A stretch of 41,385 nt of DNA from Bacteroidota bacterium (GTDB lineage Bacteria > Bacteroidota > Bacteroidia > Bacteroidales > BM520), in assembly GCA_002748065.1 (NCBI GenBank), contig PDRJ01000010.1:1-41385 (forward strand). Reading direction: 5' to 3'. Shown one piece after another: positions 31,174-40,126 of the stretch. The first letter of the stretch is position 1. Every line of letters starts with the position of its first letter. The notes beneath the pieces were generated by a model, which was given only the letters and a program-made list of their open reading frames with translations, did no database searches and was not told where the DNA came from. Made by a program: the position numbers and the translations under genes.

Positions 31174-32535
31174 TTATTTAGCGGCACGTATGGTTGTTTT
31201 TACGGTAAACCAACACTTCACAGTGTAGGAACTTCCTTCGGCATAATCATGGAAGAAGATCATCTCCGAGGTGGGGAATTGCTTGCTGTAAGCGGCGATC
31301 CGTTGGTTGGTTACTTCTGCCAATTCGGGATCAATATTCCGAGCCTTGATATACTGGTCCACTGCGGCCCAGTAAGGTGCCTTCTTCTCCAGGTCGTTGC
31401 TTCCACACTTTCCAGCAGCTTCTGCATACATATCACCAATGAGGATGTAAGGACGTCCATCGTTGCTGTTCAATTTGGTTACCTTCCGGGCCATTTTCAC
31501 CGCTTGGGGAAAGTCATTGGTATGCTTGTAACAATCGGCAAGTGCAAAGTAACAAGTCTCTAGTTTTTCATTGTCATCCATTCCAAGACCCTCTTTCAGG
31601 TAAGTGATGGCTTCTGTATAATTGTGTTTGTTATACATCATTTTCCCAATGTGAAAGGCTGACTCTGCAGAAGGTTCAAGGTCGTGCAATTTTACGGATA
31701 CCTCAAAATAAAGGGGGCTATCATCACACCCTTTTTTGTCAAGCATGCCCACAATTTTCTTGAGAAGTTCTACATTTTCAGGTTCTTCGTTGAACTTCTT
31801 TGTATAGAGGGGAACAAGATCCTCGCAGCTGGCAAAGGGCTCAAAACTGCTTTCGATGTTGCCTTTAACCTTTTCGTAGCGGCTGCCAAATTTCTTGTTG
31901 TTCTTGATGTTATACTCTACGATTTTACTTGCAATATCGTAGTTTTCAATGATGGCCTCCTTTTCAATAAGGTCCGTCTTGAACATGTCAATGGTCAGTC
32001 TAAAAAAGAGATCCACCACGGCATACTCTGTTCGGTTTTGAGAGAGTTCAACACTCTTCTTGAGCATTTCGTAAGCGGGTTGAATATCTCGATCACCTTT
32101 TTTGTACCGATACCGATCAAGTCCTTTTCTTCCAATGACAAAACCCTCTTTTCCAAAGTATTTGATCCGAGTATCATAGACCATCATCAAGGTGTCAAGA
32201 TAGGCGGCTTTTAGGGCTTCATCTTCGGTTCTGCTAATGAGAAAGCCCATAATTTTTGTCCCATCAACATAGGTGTTGAGGGATGCTTTGGGGCAGTTGA
32301 GGAAGACCCATCTCCAGGGTTTTATGGCGTCATGGATAGCTTGGCTATCGTAGCCGCTTTTTTTCCACTGTTTGTAAAATTCCCGGTATAGTGAGAGGTT
32401 TGTTAAGCATTGAATGCTATCCTGTCCGTACTTGGGTTCATCATCCGGATCGTTGTCATAATTCGGAATCGTTACCGCGAGAGTGGGTATGGTAAGCATC
32501 AGGCTAAGTAGAAGTAAAATGACTTTTGATTTCAT
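31174..32535 (-). CDS. TPR-repeat exported protein
   Basis: 453 residues if started at ATG 32535 (MKSKVILLLLSLMLTIPTLA signal peptide); ATG 32565 would add ten polar residues. Tetratricopeptide repeats are clear at about 290-420 (AFHIGKMMYNKHNYTEAITYLKEGL, CYFALADCYKHTNDFPQAVKMARK, GRPYILIGDMYAEA, AAVDQYIKARNIDPELAEV). The N-terminal half is helical, with weaker repeats. This is the conserved periplasmic TPR protein found between the barrel gene and lptC in many Bacteroidota. Its biochemical role is unknown to me. Confidence 0.85.
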   Translation of the reverse strand: MKSKVILLLLSLMLTIPTLAVTIPNYDNDPDDEPKYGQDSIQCLTNLSLYREFYKQWKKSGYDSQAIHDAIKPWRWVFLNCPKASLNTYVDGTKIMGFLISRTEDEALKAAYLDTLMMVYDTRIKYFGKEGFVIGRKGLDRYRYKKGDRDIQPAYEMLKKSVELSQNRTEYAVVDLFFRLTIDMFKTDLIEKEAIIENYDIASKIVEYNIKNNKKFGSRYEKVKGNIESSFEPFASCEDLVPLYTKKFNEEPENVELLKKIVGMLDKKGCDDSPLYFEVSVKLHDLEPSAESAFHIGKMMYNKHNYTEAITYLKEGLGMDDNEKLETCYFALADCYKHTNDFPQAVKMARKVTKLNSNDGRPYILIGDMYAEAAGKCGSNDLEKKAPYWAAVDQYIKARNIDPELAEVTNQRIAAYSKQFPTSEMIFFHDYAEGSSYTVKCWFTVKTTIRAAK

Positions 32536-32580
32536 ATTATTGTTTTTTAAATTGTTATCTCTCATTATGAGGCTGCGAAT

Positions 32581-33876
32581 TTAACGAAATTTTTGTTGGA
32601 TAAACCAATTCTCATAGATAGAGAATCCCAGACGAAATGTCACCGATGTCTCCTTGATAAGCCCTTGATCCGTGGTTCCTCTGTTTCCAATGTTGAGACC
32701 AAGGTTAATGGTTGATCTGCTTCTTCGTAGCGGCAAACCAACTCCAAAAGTTATGCCAAACTCATTGATAGCGGTTTCGTTGAGGGATAGTGCCGATTGA
32801 TTGAAGAACACTCCGGCACGGTATCGAACCCAGTTCCAATAGCTTCCAAGAGTTTCTCCTCCTGGCATATATTGACCTCCGGAAGCGATGCGGAGTGAAT
32901 GGTTTTTCATATCATTTGCCCCGTTTATATGGAAACTCTCCCAGTTCTGATACCTTACATCAATCCCCCAATGGTAGTGATTTTTCTTCTTTAGAGAGAA
33001 TCCTAAACCAATGGATTGGGGTAGGCCTACGGTGGTGGCGTTATCTTCCGCGAAGAACAGCGTGTCTTTTATCCTGTCAACACCCGTTGCGGCCGATGTG
33101 TAAGTGTATGAGAGCTGTGTAGAACGGGTGGCAAGATCTTCTCCCAGAGAGTATACGGTTCCCAACCCCAACACATATTCGTCGTTTTCGCCCACTTCGT
33201 AGTTTACGTAGGCTCCCAGATCCAGAAAAAGATCATGGTAGGTGATGGATTGAGTATGTTTCGTGTGGAAATAATAGAGAGAGTCAGGGAACATCACCGC
33301 CTGCACATCTTTCGTGTTTCCGAAAAGGTAGTTGAGGTTCGCCCCCACCGCAAGATAGTTTTTACCTCCCACCTTAAGCGCATTTCCCCAGTAAGCTTTG
33401 TTGATGGATCCTGTTCCCTCATAATAGTAGGTGGTGTTTCCAATCCCTTCCAGGTAGCTTTTGTCCACAATTTTATAGGAGATCTTGCTAAAAGGAACTA
33501 CTCCAAAACTCGTTTTCCACCATTTGGCGATGGAGAATCCGAAAGTGATGTAGTCAAGTCCGGCGTTGTTGTATGACTCCTGTTCTTTGACCGTATTTAG
33601 GTTTCTGGATTCGCTGTATAGCCCTAGGTCGAATAGGAAGGAGAGTGTGTCAAATTCTGCATATAGCGCTGGATTAGATGGATTTATGTAGAGGTTGCTG
33701 GCCATGCCAATACCGATTCCTCCCATGGAATTGTAAAAAATAGATTCTCCTTGTTGTAGGTTGCCCAAACCAAAGTTTGAGTAAGGTGAATTAATTTGTG
33801 CTCGTAGAGAGCCTACCGATAACAGAATTGCAATGATTAATTGCAATTTGTAAAAGTTATTATTTTGTGCGTTCAA
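32581..33876 (-). CDS. outer-membrane beta-barrel protein
   Basis: 431 residues. The signal peptide (YKLQLIIAILLSVGSLRA, cleavage before QINSPYSNFGLG) is followed by alternating amphipathic strands throughout and a C-terminal NWFIQQKFR, consistent with an outer-membrane barrel. SPYSxFGLGN and GGIGIGM at the N-terminus are typical of the Bacteroidota FadL/PorV-like barrels found next to coaX. Function unknown. Its start overlaps the end of coaX by 17 bp, and the TPR gene follows, so the operon order is coaX, barrel, TPR, lptC, gldE. Confidence 0.85.
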   Translation of the reverse strand: MNAQNNNFYKLQLIIAILLSVGSLRAQINSPYSNFGLGNLQQGESIFYNSMGGIGIGMASNLYINPSNPALYAEFDTLSFLFDLGLYSESRNLNTVKEQESYNNAGLDYITFGFSIAKWWKTSFGVVPFSKISYKIVDKSYLEGIGNTTYYYEGTGSINKAYWGNALKVGGKNYLAVGANLNYLFGNTKDVQAVMFPDSLYYFHTKHTQSITYHDLFLDLGAYVNYEVGENDEYVLGLGTVYSLGEDLATRSTQLSYTYTSAATGVDRIKDTLFFAEDNATTVGLPQSIGLGFSLKKKNHYHWGIDVRYQNWESFHINGANDMKNHSLRIASGGQYMPGGETLGSYWNWVRYRAGVFFNQSALSLNETAINEFGITFGVGLPLRRSRSTINLGLNIGNRGTTDQGLIKETSVTFRLGFSIYENWFIQQKFR

Positions 33877-34591
33877 GGGTATAGTTTAAAATTTCATTGA
33901 GTCCCCTCAGGACAATATCATTTTGTGCAAAGATGGGGTATTTAATTTTTTTTTCAAAAAAGTGCATGAATCCGCCCGATAAAATAACGTGAAGTCCTTT
34001 GTATTGTTGTTTGTAGTGGTGGATGTAGTGGGTGATTTCGGCCAGTATGCCGTAGTAGGTACCGGAGGCCATGCACTGTGCTGTGCTTTTTCCGGGGAGG
34101 GGGACGTCCGCCTGGAAGTCTGTGGGGGGTAGTTTTCCGGTGAAATGGTGCATGGCTTGCAAGCGCATGGTTGGTCCCGGACTGATGGTTCCACCCTCAT
34201 ATATCCCTTGCGCCGTAATCAGATCGCAGGTGATGCAAGTCCCAATGGTGATCACCAGGCAATCTTTCCCCGGGAAAGTGCTGGAAGCGTATACCGCTCC
34301 GGCAATACGGTCGGTGCCTAGTGTTTCAGGGGTGTGATATCGGAGCGTAAGCGGGAGTGGATCCGAGGAGGAGAAACTATAAACCTTGCCGAAAGTGCTG
34401 AGCAATCTCTTCTCCTCTTTAAATGTTTCTCTTACCGAACTAAAAGCAATGGCATTGGGGGTGTTGTTTTCCAAAAAGTTTGCAAGGAAGAGGTGGCTTC
34501 CTTGCGCTATTTCCGCCCTTTTTTGGAGGCTATTCTCCTTGAAGAGAGCCACCTTCCAATAACTGTTTCCAATATCTATTACAAGGTTCAT
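33860..34591 (-). CDS. coaX: type III pantothenate kinase
   Basis: 243 residues of the ASKHA-fold type III PanK, the first step of coenzyme A synthesis (pantothenate to 4'-phosphopantothenate). Motifs: N-terminal DIGNSYWKVALF phosphate loop, TLGTDRIAGAVYA, VITIGTCITCDLI and GGTISPGPTMRLQAMHHFTGKLP. This is the usual length, with no odd residues seen. It is the first gene of the minus-strand envelope operon. The predicted TACCTTTG box ends only 8 bp before the start codon, implying a very short or absent leader. Confidence 0.95.
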   Translation of the reverse strand: MNLVIDIGNSYWKVALFKENSLQKRAEIAQGSHLFLANFLENNTPNAIAFSSVRETFKEEKRLLSTFGKVYSFSSSDPLPLTLRYHTPETLGTDRIAGAVYASSTFPGKDCLVITIGTCITCDLITAQGIYEGGTISPGPTMRLQAMHHFTGKLPPTDFQADVPLPGKSTAQCMASGTYYGILAEITHYIHHYKQQYKGLHVILSGGFMHFFEKKIKYPIFAQNDIVLRGLNEILNYTLERTK

Positions 34592-34598
34592 GAAGAGA

Positions 34599-34606
34599 CA
34601 AAGGTA
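34599..34606 (-). promoter_or_regulatory. -7 promoter box of the coaX operon
   Basis: TACCTTTG on the minus strand, ending 8 bp before the coaX ATG. If it is used, the mRNA is almost leaderless. Confidence 0.45.
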
Positions 34607-34668
34607 TAAAAACGTGGGCAGTGAGGGGCTAAAAAAAAGATAATTTAAGCGTGGGGGCTAAAAAAAAG

Positions 34669-34698
34669 TTGCGTGGTATGAATAATGTTGTATCTTTG
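34669..34698 (+). promoter_or_regulatory. tRNA-Phe promoter
   Basis: -33 TTG (34669-34671) and -7 TATCTTTG (34691-34698) with a 19-bp spacer, a full match to the Bacteroidota consensus, 15 bp before the tRNA. Confidence 0.75.
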
Positions 34699-34713
34699 CA
34701 CCCGATTAGAGTG

Positions 34714-34786
<73 letters not shown>

Positions 34787-34790
34787 CTGG

Positions 34791-34821
34791 AGAAGCTTCC
34801 GAAAGGAGGCTTCTTTTTTTT
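34791..34821 (+). terminator. terminator of tRNA-Phe
   Basis: AGAAGCTTCC (34791-34800) and GGAGGCTTCT (34805-34814) pair around GAAA, with one mismatch, followed by a T-run. Confidence 0.8.
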
Positions 34822-35031
34822 GTTTTAGTGAACCTCTTTCCCTTTTATGGTTTATTCGCGATGTATTGCTCGGAATGAATTGTATTACAAGATCCCAGAA
34901 TGGATTATCTGAGTTGGTTTTCCTGAAAAAATCCGATAAAAAGCGTGTTGTGGTAGCCTCTCCCGGGAGCGATTTATGTTTACGTTAACGAGTTGAATAA
35001 AAGTTTTTACCTGTCAGGAGTGTTTTTTGTG

Positions 35032-35039
35032 TACATTTG
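35032..35039 (+). promoter_or_regulatory. -7 promoter box of the response-regulator gene
   Basis: TACATTTG, 25 bp upstream of the start at 35065. Confidence 0.5.
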
Positions 35040-35064
35040 TTCGGTGGAACTTTGAGACGACGTT

Positions 35065-35541
35065 ATGGCAACTCCTCCTAACATTTTAATTGTAGATGAT
35101 CAGAAGATCAATGTTCTGTTACTTGAAAATTTGCTCCGTAAGGTCAATGCAAAGGTATTCAAGGCTTATGATGGTTTGGAGGCGTTGGAGTTGATGGGTA
35201 AGAATGATTTTGCGTTGATGATTTTTGATGTGCAGATGCCGGAGATGGATGGGTTTGAGCTTGCCAACCGAGTGCGTCAATTTAATCATCTTAAGCGTAT
35301 TCCCATCATCTTCGTTTCGGCCATATTCACCGATAACGATAGTATTGCAAAGGGGTACTCTTTTGGTGCTGTTGATTATCTTACCAAACCTGTGAATCCT
35401 CATATCCTGTTTAGCAAAGTGAATACTTTTCTTGAGCTGTATCAGCAACGTTCTCATCCCTTTGCCGAGAGGGAGGAGTTGGAGGAGGAGATTCGTCGTT
35501 TGGAACAGGAGGTGGAGTCGCTTCGTAAACAACTGAAATAG
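35065..35541 (+). CDS. single-domain response regulator with C-terminal coiled coil
   Basis: 158 residues. A complete receiver domain (about 5-125) has acidic pocket Asp11-Asp12, phospho-acceptor Asp55 ([14 protein letters not shown]), Ser85 and Lys108 (YLTKPVNP). No DNA-binding or enzymatic output domain follows, only a charged coiled-coil tail (about 135-158, [22 protein letters not shown]) likely used for protein contact or dimerisation. Output therefore depends on a partner. No histidine kinase is nearby. meaB begins 4 bp after the stop, so the two are co-transcribed. Confidence 0.93.
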   Translation: MATPPNILIVDDQKINVLLLENLLRKVNAKVFKAYDGLEALELMGKNDFALMIFDVQMPEMDGFELANRVRQFNHLKRIPIIFVSAIFTDNDSIAKGYSFGAVDYLTKPVNPHILFSKVNTFLELYQQRSHPFAEREELEEEIRRLEQEVESLRKQLK

Positions 35542-35545
35542 CGTT

Positions 35546-36640
35546 ATGGATAGCCATCATGATAAGTCGGCTCTGCATGTGCAGGAGGGGGTTGCGCAGC
35601 CCGAAGCGGTAAGTAAAGACGCCATTATGCGTTATAAGCGGGTGCGAAAAGCCGGGCCATCGGTGGAGGTATTTGTGGAAGGGATTCTCTCCGGGAATAT
35701 CATGCTGTTGAGCAAAGCGATCACCCTTATAGAGAGCTCTCTCCCTGCTCATCATGCTAAAGCACAAGCGATTATTGAGCGATGTCTGCCCCATACAGGA
35801 AACTCTTTCCGAGTGGGCATTACCGGGGTTCCGGGTGTGGGGAAGTCTACTTTTATTGAGGCTCTTGGTACACAGCTTACGGCAAAGGGGCAGCGTATTG
35901 CCGTGTTGGCCATCGACCCCTCATCGGCGCGTACCAAGGGGAGTATCCTGGGGGATAAAACGCGTATGGAGGCCTTAGCGACGGATACCAATGCGTTTAT
36001 TCGTCCTTCGCCCTCTGCCGGAACCTTGGGGGGGGTGGCACGAAAGACCCATGAGTCGATCATCCTCTGTGAGGCTGCGGGCTTTGATACCATTCTGGTG
36101 GAGACCGTGGGGGTGGGGCAGTCTGAGATTGCCGTACACTCCATGGTTGATTTCTTCTTGCTGCTTCAGCTAGCCGGAGCCGGAGATGAGCTGCAGGGCA
36201 TTAAGCGAGGAATTATGGAGATGGCTGATGCCATCGTAATTAATAAGGCGGAGGGGGATAATCTTAGGCGGGCTGAGCTTGCACAGAGGGAGTATGCCAA
36301 TGCCCTTCACCTGTTTCCTCCTACTAACTCGGGGTGGACCCCCCGGGTGGATATCTGCTCTTCCTATACCAAGTTTCATATTCCGGAGGTTTGGCACATG
36401 GTGTGCGATTATTTTGACCTTACCCGGGAAAATGGCTTCCTCGTTCGCAAAAGGAAGGAGCAGGCACGCCATATCATGCACCAGACACTCCGTGCCAACT
36501 TGGGAGACCTGCTCTACCAAAATGAGGTGATGAAGGAGAAGGTTAAGACCATGGAGCAGTTGATAGAGGCGGATAAAATTAGTAGCTACAACGCCGCAAG
36601 TCGTCTTTTGGAGGATTTTGTAACCCTCTTAAAAAGGTAA
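35546..36640 (+). CDS. meaB: methylmalonyl-CoA mutase-associated GTPase MeaB
   Basis: 364 residues, a G3E-type P-loop GTPase. Walker A is GVPGVGKST (94-102), then [45 protein letters not shown] (G3 region) and INKAEGDN (NKxD-like). A C-terminal dimerisation arm follows at about 315-364. It protects and loads cobalamin into methylmalonyl-CoA mutase during propionate/succinate interconversion. The mutase genes are not in the window. The length is slightly more than the usual 330, because of a polar N-terminal extension. Confidence 0.93.
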   Translation: MDSHHDKSALHVQEGVAQPEAVSKDAIMRYKRVRKAGPSVEVFVEGILSGNIMLLSKAITLIESSLPAHHAKAQAIIERCLPHTGNSFRVGITGVPGVGKSTFIEALGTQLTAKGQRIAVLAIDPSSARTKGSILGDKTRMEALATDTNAFIRPSPSAGTLGGVARKTHESIILCEAAGFDTILVETVGVGQSEIAVHSMVDFFLLLQLAGAGDELQGIKRGIMEMADAIVINKAEGDNLRRAELAQREYANALHLFPPTNSGWTPRVDICSSYTKFHIPEVWHMVCDYFDLTRENGFLVRKRKEQARHIMHQTLRANLGDLLYQNEVMKEKVKTMEQLIEADKISSYNAASRLLEDFVTLLKR

Positions 36641-36924
36641 TTTCCCATGGAGGGAAGGCAGTTACTGCAATGAGCAATGGGGTGAAGTCTGCTAGTCGGT
36701 GTTTACAAGAGAAGTCATAACTCCCGGTACATATTCGTAGAGCTCTTTGATGAGTTTTTTTTCGCTTATATTGGATCTTGTTTTTTGCGAAGATCTGTAA
36801 GAATTGGTCCCTGATGTACAAAGGTATGGGAGGTTGACCATTGCCCCTCTTTTTGCATGCTGTAACATCGTTTTTTTTCGCGGCAACATTTTGTAAAAGT
36901 GGTGGAAAATTCCGGTTATTTTTA
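36641..36924. other. intergenic region before glnA, no gene seen
   Basis: Short plus- and minus-strand frames here lack gene-like content. TTCCC and GGGAA at 36645-36658 could form a weak hairpin after meaB, without a T-run. Confidence 0.5.
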
Positions 36925-36932
36925 TACTTTTG
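36925..36932 (+). promoter_or_regulatory. -7 promoter box of glnA
   Basis: TACTTTTG, 41 bp upstream of the chosen glnA start. This supports ATG 36974 over the longer frame from 36899, which would begin upstream of this box. Confidence 0.5.
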
Positions 36933-36973
36933 AACCCTACCATTTAACGCGTATAAACTTTAGAAAAATAGCT

Positions 36974-38476
36974 ATGAACAAAGAACTTAAATTAAATCCA
37001 AACCCGCTGGTTCAATACCTGGGGAAACCTGCTTCTCAGTTTACTAAAGAAGATATTCTTGCCTATGTGGAGGATCAGGGGATAGAGATGATTAATTTTC
37101 GCTATGTGGGAGGAGACGGCCGTCTTAAGTCCTTGAATTTTGTCGTGAATAGCCTTGAACAACTCGATTCGATCCTCTCTGTGGGCGAGCGGGTTGACGG
37201 TTCCAGTCTTTTCAAACATATTGAGGCCGGTAGTAGTGATTTGTATGTGGTTCCACGGTATCGTACCGCCTTCTTGAATCCCTTCAGTGAGATCCCAACG
37301 CTTGATTTTCTTTGTTCTTATTTCGACAAGGATGGTAAGCCCCTTGAGAGTGCTCCGGAGTATATTCTTCATAAGGCCCATGAGGTATTGAAGGAGAGAA
37401 CCGGCTACTCTTTTGAGGTGATGGGTGAGTTGGAGTACTATGTGATTCGCGATGCGGATCCTCTTTTTCAGCCTGAAGATCAGCGGGGATACCATAGTGC
37501 TTCCCCCTTTAATAAGTCGGAAGCGTTTCGGCGTGATGCCATGTGGACCATTGCCCGTTGCGGTGGAGAGATGAAGTATGGTCATAGTGAGGTGGGGAAT
37601 TTTACCCTTGATGGTGTGTTGTACGAGCAGAATGAGATCGAGTTTATGCCCACCAACCTCGAGGATGCTGCTGATCAATTGGTGATTGCCAAGTGGGTGC
37701 TCCGTACCCTCGCTTATGAGTATGGCTTGAATATTACCTTTGCGCCTAAGATTGGTAAGGGGAAAGCAGGGTCAGGACTTCATGTGCATACCCGGTTGAT
37801 GAAGGATGGCAAAAATGTGATGATTGCCGATGGAGGGCTTAGCGATGAGGCTAAACGAGCCATTGCCGGCTATCTTACCTTAGCGCCCTCTCTCACCGCC
37901 TTTGGAAATACCAATCCCACCTCTTATATGCGTCTCGTTCCTCATCAGGAGGCACCTACCAATATCTGTTGGGGCGATCGGAACCGCTCCGTCTTGGTGC
38001 GTGTGCCCCTGGGATGGCGTGGAGAGACCAATATGACCCGCCTCGCAAACCCCTTGGAGCAGGGTGAAAAGAAAGATTATAGCAGCAAACAGACCGTGGA
38101 GTTCCGCTGCCCCGATGGTTCGGCCAATGTCTATAACCTGTTGACAGGATTGACCGTGGCTGCTCGCCATGGCTTAGAGATGGCCGATGCGTTAGAGGTG
38201 GCTGAAAAGACCTATGTGGATGTGAATATCTTTGAAGACCAACATAAAGAGAAGATGGAGGCCTTGGATCATCTGCCCGTCTCTTGTTTTGAATCGGCCA
38301 AACAATTGGAACGACAAGCAGAAGCCTATCTGAAGTATAATGTCTTCCCTCAAGGAATGATTGCCAGTCTTATCGAAGAGCTTCGCGCTTTTGATGATGC
38401 GGACTTGCGGGAGAAACTTGAGGAGGATCCCCAATTGATGATGCACTATGTGCAGAAGTTTTTCCATTGTGGATAA
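36974..38476 (+). CDS. glnA: glutamine synthetase (type I-like)
   Basis: 500 residues from ATG 36974 (MNKELKLNPNPLVQYLGKP). Beta-grasp N-terminal domain at about 30-120 (INFRYVGGDGRLKSL), catalytic domain at about 125-500 with VMGELEYYV, YEQNEIEF, GSGLHVHTRL (metal and ammonium site), MRLVPHQEAPTNICWGDRNRSVLVRVPLGW and VEFRCPDGSANVYN. It makes glutamine from glutamate, ammonia and ATP. It is longer than the classical ~470-residue enzyme because of an N-terminal extension. I see no adenylylation-site Tyr motif that I would trust, so control by adenylylation is open. Confidence 0.92.
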   Translation: MNKELKLNPNPLVQYLGKPASQFTKEDILAYVEDQGIEMINFRYVGGDGRLKSLNFVVNSLEQLDSILSVGERVDGSSLFKHIEAGSSDLYVVPRYRTAFLNPFSEIPTLDFLCSYFDKDGKPLESAPEYILHKAHEVLKERTGYSFEVMGELEYYVIRDADPLFQPEDQRGYHSASPFNKSEAFRRDAMWTIARCGGEMKYGHSEVGNFTLDGVLYEQNEIEFMPTNLEDAADQLVIAKWVLRTLAYEYGLNITFAPKIGKGKAGSGLHVHTRLMKDGKNVMIADGGLSDEAKRAIAGYLTLAPSLTAFGNTNPTSYMRLVPHQEAPTNICWGDRNRSVLVRVPLGWRGETNMTRLANPLEQGEKKDYSSKQTVEFRCPDGSANVYNLLTGLTVAARHGLEMADALEVAEKTYVDVNIFEDQHKEKMEALDHLPVSCFESAKQLERQAEAYLKYNVFPQGMIASLIEELRAFDDADLREKLEEDPQLMMHYVQKFFHCG

Positions 38477-38586
38477 GAAGGCGCATTAGAGGTGCCGGTC
38501 GTCTATGGGGATATTCTTTCCGAGTTCATGCCCCCTGAAGAGAGCTTACACCTCCATAGCGCATTTTGAATCTTTTTCTATTTTGC

Positions 38587-38631
38587 CGACAAAATGTCAT
38601 TACAATCGCTTTCTGTAATGACATTTTGTCG
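38587..38631 (+). promoter_or_regulatory. large dyad upstream of hsp20
   Basis: Perfect 18-bp arms, CGACAAAATGTCATTACA (38587-38604) and its complement (38614-38631), around 9 nt. Each arm itself contains a GACA-N3-TGTC dyad. It lies about 30 bp upstream of the predicted hsp20 -33 box, so an operator is likely; a terminator for glnA is less likely because no T-run follows. Confidence 0.6.
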
Positions 38632-38659
38632 TTTGTTTAAGAGGGAAAGGATCAATTTC

Positions 38660-38692
38660 TTTGTTGGCATACTCCTTGACAGGGTTTATTTG
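38660..38692 (+). promoter_or_regulatory. predicted hsp20 promoter
   Basis: -33 TTTG (38660-38663), 21-bp spacer, and a -7-like TTTATTTG (38685-38692, one mismatch to TAnnTTTG). Confidence 0.45.
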
Positions 38693-38722
38693 TAACCAAA
38701 AAATGATAAACAACAAAAGAAT

Positions 38723-38728
38723 AGGAGG
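38723..38728 (+). promoter_or_regulatory. strong ribosome-binding site of hsp20
   Basis: AGGAGG lies 8 nt before ATG 38737. Such a full Shine-Dalgarno is unusual next to the other genes in this window, and it fixes the first of three consecutive ATG codons as the start. Confidence 0.7.
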
Positions 38729-38736
38729 AACAAAAA

Positions 38737-39156
38737 ATGATGATGAGATTCAATCAACCCAGTGTCAATGAGATGTTAAATCGTTTTTTCAATGATTACG
38801 ATTATCACACACGAGAGAAGAGTTGCCACCACCCGGCGGTAAATATTCGTGAGACAGAGGAGCTTTTTGAGATGTGCTTTTTGGTACCCGGTATGAAGAA
38901 AGAGGATTTTAACATCAACCTTGAGGAGGATCTTTTGACTGTTTCTGCGGAGCTGGCTTCGGAGAAGGAGGAGCAGAAAGGGGGGTATGCCCATAAAGAG
39001 TTTACCTTGGCCTCTTTTGAGCGCCGGTTTACCATGCCCAATACGGTAGATCCGGAGAAGATTGCCGCTTCTTATGAGAATGGTATCCTGGTGGTAACCC
39101 TTCCCAAGAGGGAGGAGGCTAAGCCGCAGCCTGCAAGGATGATTCCCATTGCATAG
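38737..39156 (+). CDS. small heat-shock protein (Hsp20/alpha-crystallin family)
   Basis: 139 residues, an ATP-independent cytoplasmic holdase. Short N-terminal arm (1-33), alpha-crystallin domain at about 34-123 (PAVNIRETEELFEMCFLVPGMKKEDFNI ... ASYENGILVVTLPK), and a C-terminal tail with an IPI-type anchoring motif (137-139 region, MIPIA). Length and motifs are complete. Strong Shine-Dalgarno, a large upstream dyad and a following terminator make it a single-gene, stress-controlled unit. Confidence 0.95.
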   Translation: MMMRFNQPSVNEMLNRFFNDYDYHTREKSCHHPAVNIRETEELFEMCFLVPGMKKEDFNINLEEDLLTVSAELASEKEEQKGGYAHKEFTLASFERRFTMPNTVDPEKIAASYENGILVVTLPKREEAKPQPARMIPIA

Positions 39157-39185
39157 GCATAAGTTCCATCCCATAGCGATGGTCG

Positions 39186-39223
39186 CGGGAGATCAATGTT
39201 TTTACATTGGTCTCCCGTTTTTT
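39186..39223 (+). terminator. terminator of hsp20
   Basis: CGGGAGATCAATG pairs with CATTGGTCTCCCG (mismatch of two in the middle) followed by TTTTTT. Confidence 0.8.
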
Positions 39224-39224
39224 C

Positions 39225-39232
39225 TATCTTTG
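39225..39232 (+). promoter_or_regulatory. -7 promoter box of yicC-gmk-nadD
   Basis: TATCTTTG, directly after the hsp20 terminator and 16 bp before ATG 39249. Confidence 0.55.
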
Positions 39233-39248
39233 CGTCAAAGATGTTTGT

Positions 39249-40124
39249 ATGATTAAATCGATGACAGGATATGGGAAGAAGGTGGTGGTAATGCCCGGTA
39301 AGCGGGTAACCATAGAGCTTCGTTCCTTAAATAGTAAACAGTTTGATTTTAATCCGCGGATTCATCCTCTTTATAGAGAGAAAGAGCAGGCTATTCGCCA
39401 GATGGTGTCTGGCCGTTTGCTCCGGGGGAAGGTGGATCTTTTTATTTTCCTGGAGTTGACGGGGAGCTCCTCCAACCAGGTGTTGAATAAGGAGCTTGCT
39501 TTGGGCTACTATCGGCAGTTGAAAGAGTTGGAGGCCATGATGGAGACGCCTGTGACGCCGGATTATCTCCCTCTGTTGGTGCGTATGCCCGACGTGTTGA
39601 GCACTACAGTGCAGGAGTTGGGTGATGCGGAGTGGGCTCTGTTGCAAGAGGGCATCGACGGAGCCCTTGAGGCGATGGATGCTTTTCGTACGGGAGAGGG
39701 GTTAATCCTGGAGAAAGACCTTCGAATGCGTTTGGCAAATATCCAGCAGTTGTTGCATGAGATAGAACCCTTTGAGCAGGTGCGTGTGGAGAAGGTGCGA
39801 CAGAACCTGGAGCGTGAGATGAAACGATGGATAGAGATCGGTCGTGTGGATCAAAATCGTTTTGAACAGGAACTTGTTTATTATCTGGAGAAACTGGATA
39901 TTACGGAAGAGAAGGTGCGCTTGCAGCGGCATTGTGACTATTTTCTAGAGACCTTAGATGCGGCTGAAGCCCAAGGGAAAAAGTTGGGTTTTATCGCCCA
40001 AGAGATGGGGCGGGAGATCAATACCATTGGTTCCAAAGCCAATGAAGCCAATATCCAAAAGATTGTGGTGCAGATGAAGGATGAACTGGAAAAAGTGAAA
40101 GAACAACTGGCTAACATTCTGTAG
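39249..40124 (+). CDS. yicC: YicC family endoribonuclease/RNase adapter
   Basis: 291 residues from ATG 39249 (MIKSMTGYGK, the invariant YicC start). The longer frame from 39207 would begin within the terminator. YicC_N domain at about 1-155 (ELRSLNSKQFD, RGKVDLFIFLE) and DUF1732 at about 205-291 (RFEQELVYYLEKLDITEEKVRLQRHCDYF, GKKLGFIAQEMGREINTIGSKAN). Members cut or direct decay of small RNAs. It overlaps the GTG codon before gmk and is the first gene of a three-gene operon. Confidence 0.95.
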   Translation: MIKSMTGYGKKVVVMPGKRVTIELRSLNSKQFDFNPRIHPLYREKEQAIRQMVSGRLLRGKVDLFIFLELTGSSSNQVLNKELALGYYRQLKELEAMMETPVTPDYLPLLVRMPDVLSTTVQELGDAEWALLQEGIDGALEAMDAFRTGEGLILEKDLRMRLANIQQLLHEIEPFEQVRVEKVRQNLEREMKRWIEIGRVDQNRFEQELVYYLEKLDITEEKVRLQRHCDYFLETLDAAEAQGKKLGFIAQEMGREINTIGSKANEANIQKIVVQMKDELEKVKEQLANIL

Positions 40125-40126
40125 TG

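Noticed and set aside
38664..38681. Sigma-54-like sequence TTGGCAT-N5-TTGACA before hsp20
   Set aside because: The invariant GC of the -12 element is GA here, and a better fitting -33/-7 pair overlaps the same place.
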